A stretch of DNA of 23,231 nt from Bacteroidales bacterium (GTDB lineage Bacteria; Bacteroidota; Bacteroidia; Bacteroidales; VadinHA17): contig CP070687.1 in NCBI GenBank assembly GCA_020353115.1, positions 2,761,953 through 2,785,183 on the forward strand, given 5' to 3'. The translations under genes and the position numbers were made by a program. Below are positions 20,619-23,231 of this stretch, piece by piece (the stretch's first letter is position 1; each line of letters opens with the position of its first letter). Under the pieces are notes generated by a model. It was not told the DNA's origin. It searched no databases and saw only the letters and a program-made list of their open reading frames with translations.

Positions 20619-22922
20619 CTACTTAACAATCACCTTTCGAATAACTATACCTTCTCTACTGGTAAGCCTGAAAAAGTAAACTCCCTTGTTCCAGTTACCA
20701 ACATAAATGGACAGGGAATTATCCTGCAGATATGAATATTTTATAGTACATTTCCCTGTGAGATCGTATACACTCAGGTCCCATAGGACCGGACCACTGA
20801 ATCTGGTGTTAATGGTAATAAATTGTTCTGCCGGATTTGGAGTAATTTGAAAGAGTGGAATTTCATTATCAATTATCCCGGTAGGTGAGATGGAAATATA
20901 TGCACTGACTGCGTCTCCCGAACACCCATTAGCAGCCGTTTCAACCACAGTTACGATACCCTGGCCGGACTGATTCCAGATAACTATTATGCTGTCAACC
21001 CCCTCGTTATAGTATATTGTTCCATTGGTGATTTCCCATGAATAGGTTGATAACGGATCCGACTCAACCCGGTATGTTACGGTATCATACTGATCAACCT
21101 GGATGTCTCCGTAAACCGGACCTGTTATGATCTCAAGTGGTTGTGTAAGAATGATGCTGTCGGATTTCCAGCATAGATGACTGTCAGTAACAAGAATGTG
21201 ATACCATATATTGGCCGATAACCCGTATACAACGGAATCGGTGGTGTTCAACTCATCATCCCACAGGTAGGTGAACGGAGGCGTACCACCGGATACCGTA
21301 ATAACTGTCCATCCATCGGAATAACCATAACAGGATACATTACCCGTGTCAGAGAAGTTGGTATTCAAAGGTTCCGGTTGGGAAAGAATGATGCTGTCCT
21401 CCTTTTCACACTGGTGGTTATCTGTAACCAGAACACGATACCAGGTATCTGCAATAAGCCCGAATACAACCGAATCGGTACTTGATCCTTCATCATCCCA
21501 AAGGTATGAATAGGGTGGTGTACCTCCCGATACAGAAATGACTGCACTCCCGTCGGAATATCCATAGCAGGATATATTGGTGCTGTCTGAGAAATACGTA
21601 TGCAGGGAATCCGGTTCTGAAAGAATCACGCTGTCTTTTACCGAATTCAAATCGGCATCCGTAACCGTTACCGTATAATATTGTCCGGCCGATAATCCAT
21701 AAATCGTTGAATCGGTCGTTCCTGACGGATCATCCCACAGATAGGTATAAGGCGGTGTGCCACCGGAGGGTGTTACTGTTGCACTTCCATCCTGATATCC
21801 ATGGCAGGAAATATTTGTACTATCTGTAATATCGGCCTCAAGTGGATAATAAAATCTTGAAGAGTAATACTCCCATTTATAATCGTTTTCCCAATTCCCT
21901 TTAGTGGTTATCCATTTCTGATCCGTTTCCCTGGTCAGGATACCAGCCACATCATATTCATAGAGGTATCTGTAATTTACAATCCAGCTTTCCCCATCCC
22001 AAATAAAATAATCAATCTCTTTTTCCTTGCCGGGAAATTCATATTGATAGGTATACCTGACGGTATTTTCCCATGCTCCTGTAATCCAGGTCTGATAGAT
22101 TTTTTCAGTTACCTGGTTTTCCTGATCCCGGATGAATGTTATTCTGGTAGTTTCAACCCATGTTGAACTTTCTGATTGCCAAACAAACTGAATTTCCTCA
22201 ATCAGATTTCCTGAAGTATCATAATTATATACGTGTTTGTTATTATTCACCCAGGCTGAATCGAGTGTGTTATAGTTTTGGCGGAGCATTGATGTTTTCA
22301 GACCATTCTCATACGTATAAATGAAACGGTAATTCAGTTCCCATCTCAGACTATCCGGATTCCAATCTTGCCGTTCATAGTAAATCCAGTTCTGCTCTTC
22401 ATCATAATCATAGATATAACGCGCATAATTATTCCATACCTCAAAGGTACTGTTCCATTTCAGATATATGTACTGGGTGAGATTGTTAAAATCGTTATAT
22501 GAGAAAAGATATCGTTTATAATTGAGCCATTCCTGCAGTGATTCATTCCATGCTTTTACCAATTCTGTTTCCCTGTTTCCATTTCCATCATAGGTAAAAT
22601 ACTGAGCCAAATAATTCAACCAGGAGTCCGCATCCCTTGTCCGGTATATAGAATAGTCACGCGTGTGATCAATATTATAGGTATGAAGACTGCTGAAAAC
22701 CAGGATCCATTCATTGATTCCGGTACTCCAGTCAAATTCATATATTGAATCCAGTTTGAATTCCTCCCCTTTTTTTAAAACCTCCTTTTTAAGGGAAAAA
22801 GGATCAATAATGGTATCACTTTTATCGTTCAATCGATACGGATAATGGAGTATTTCTTCACGTTGTGCAACGGTCCTGAACACCAGAGAAAAAAATGTCA
22901 ATATAAGCAGTATCTTTTTCAT
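20619..22922 (-). CDS. Exported T9SS protein with SprB repeats and N-terminal W/Y repeats
   Basis: From the ATG at 22922 (the GTG at 22943 adds seven residues before the signal) it gives 767 residues. Residues 1-20 are a signal peptide (KKILLILTFFSLVF...VAQ). About 90-360 hold roughly eight degenerate units of about 35 residues built on W-N-x-x-R-Y-x-Y-x-Y-D-x-x-G-N, resembling YD-type beta units. Three SprB-like repeats of 78-80 residues follow (starting about 369, 449 and 527), each with ISCYGYSDGSA, SGGTPPYxYLWDD and VTD, as in the gliding adhesin SprB. Next comes a PKD-like segment and, from about 688, a type A T9SS sorting domain (ITPNPAEQFITINT to YFFRLTSREG, RKVIVK). The protein should be secreted by type IX secretion and anchored or released at the cell surface. 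It is 24 nt downstream of the metallopeptidase gene. Confidence 0.9.
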   Translation of the reverse strand: MKKILLILTFFSLVFRTVAQREEILHYPYRLNDKSDTIIDPFSLKKEVLKKGEEFKLDSIYEFDWSTGINEWILVFSSLHTYNIDHTRDYSIYRTRDADSWLNYLAQYFTYDGNGNRETELVKAWNESLQEWLNYKRYLFSYNDFNNLTQYIYLKWNSTFEVWNNYARYIYDYDEEQNWIYYERQDWNPDSLRWELNYRFIYTYENGLKTSMLRQNYNTLDSAWVNNNKHVYNYDTSGNLIEEIQFVWQSESSTWVETTRITFIRDQENQVTEKIYQTWITGAWENTVRYTYQYEFPGKEKEIDYFIWDGESWIVNYRYLYEYDVAGILTRETDQKWITTKGNWENDYKWEYYSSRFYYPLEADITDSTNISCHGYQDGSATVTPSGGTPPYTYLWDDPSGTTDSTIYGLSAGQYYTVTVTDADLNSVKDSVILSEPDSLHTYFSDSTNISCYGYSDGSAVISVSGGTPPYSYLWDDEGSSTDSVVFGLIADTWYRVLVTDNHQCEKEDSIILSQPEPLNTNFSDTGNVSCYGYSDGWTVITVSGGTPPFTYLWDDELNTTDSVVYGLSANIWYHILVTDSHLCWKSDSIILTQPLEIITGPVYGDIQVDQYDTVTYRVESDPLSTYSWEITNGTIYYNEGVDSIIVIWNQSGQGIVTVVETAANGCSGDAVSAYISISPTGIIDNEIPLFQITPNPAEQFITINTRFSGPVLWDLSVYDLTGKCTIKYSYLQDNSLSIYVGNWNKGVYFFRLTSREGIVIRKVIVK

Positions 22923-22946
22923 ATAAAGTGAAACCTCATTCACTGT

Positions 22947-23231
22947 TTAGACCAGTTCGATGCTATGTTTTTTTAATTCCTTTTCAAAAAGTCTGGCCTC
23001 TCCTGTAATACAGTCGAGTAATGCCCAGTACTCCTGTCCATGATTTTTATGAACGGTATGAACCAGTTCATGGAGAATAACATAATCTCTCAGATGTGTC
23101 GGAATACGCATAAGATGAAGATTCAGGTTGATGTTATTCTTTGCTGAGCAACTCCCCCAGCGTGTCTTTGCATTTTTAACATAAACACTACCATACCTGA
23201 AACCGTATTTGGTTGCCAGTTCATCGACTCT
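22947..23231 (-). CDS. YgjP/M48-like metallopeptidase (DUF45), 3' part only
   Basis: The - strand is open from the right edge to TAA at 22947-22949, giving the last 94 residues of a protein whose start lies outside. WGSCSAKNNINLNLHLMRIP is the conserved WGSCS block of the DUF45/YgjP family, and VILHELVHTVHKNHG holds the zinc-binding HExxH, followed by GQEYWALLD. These are cytosolic putative zinc peptidases, sometimes next to restriction or stress genes. The substrate is unknown. It is followed by the T9SS protein gene on the same strand after 24 nt, so the two may be co-transcribed, although a functional link is not evident. Confidence 0.88.
   Translation of the reverse strand, partial: RVDELATKYGFRYGSVYVKNAKTRWGSCSAKNNINLNLHLMRIPTHLRDYVILHELVHTVHKNHGQEYWALLDCITGEARLFEKELKKHSIELV

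Overview
This window looks like the chromosome of a member of the Bacteroidota, most likely an uncultured or environmental member of the Bacteroidales/Marinilabiliales type. That placement is an inference. It rests on a type IX secretion C-terminal sorting domain and SprB-like repeats (20619-22922), three proteins with Bacteroidota-style TonB C-terminal domains, few Shine-Dalgarno sequences, several TTG/GTG starts, and promoter-like TAnnTTTG boxes. No tRNA, rRNA, CRISPR array or intact insertion sequence was found.

Left part (1-7877): two convergent operons that look like a cryptic lipid or polyketide-like biosynthetic locus, cut by the left edge. The + strand operon encodes a sulfotransferase (5' end missing), a B12-type radical SAM enzyme, a small protein of unknown function and a PaaK-like AMP-forming CoA ligase. 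The - strand operon encodes, in transcription order, a hotdog thioesterase, an enoyl-CoA hydratase/isomerase, an AcpS-like phosphopantetheinyl transferase, a second enoyl-CoA hydratase/isomerase and a ketosynthase III-like enzyme. Acyl activation, carrier priming, condensation, crotonase chemistry and thioester release are present. A carrier protein, elongating ketosynthase, reductase and dehydratase are not; they would have to be encoded elsewhere. Two enzymes, KASIII and AcpS, lack usual catalytic residues.

Middle part (8029-10984): housekeeping or signalling genes. These are a short MutS-family ATPase, a SiaC/DUF1987 protein and a tandem universal stress protein with an N-terminal DUF2007-like domain.

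Regulatory module (11127-16297): a divergent four-gene block that is the most unusual feature here. It holds an ECF sigma factor, a zinc-finger anti-sigma factor whose periplasmic end is a TonB C-terminal domain, a single-pass TonB protein, and an exported VIT-vWA protein that also ends in a TonB C-terminal domain. Three of its four genes carry related TonB tails. A Rho-independent terminator closes the right-hand operon. I infer a cell-envelope sensing or energy-transduction system.

Right part (16321-23231): a ribbon-helix-helix-like protein, a cupin and class II fructose-bisphosphate aldolase. The aldolase is flanked by two decayed regions. 17270-17738 is a frameshifted alpha/beta-hydrolase (esterase). 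18926-19450 holds the N-terminal part of an MFS sugar transporter with several frameshifts and stops, joined to what may be the C-terminal tail of a GH65 phosphorylase. Then follow an orphan 331-residue protein, a large T9SS-exported repeat protein and the 3' part of a YgjP-like metallopeptidase gene cut by the right edge.
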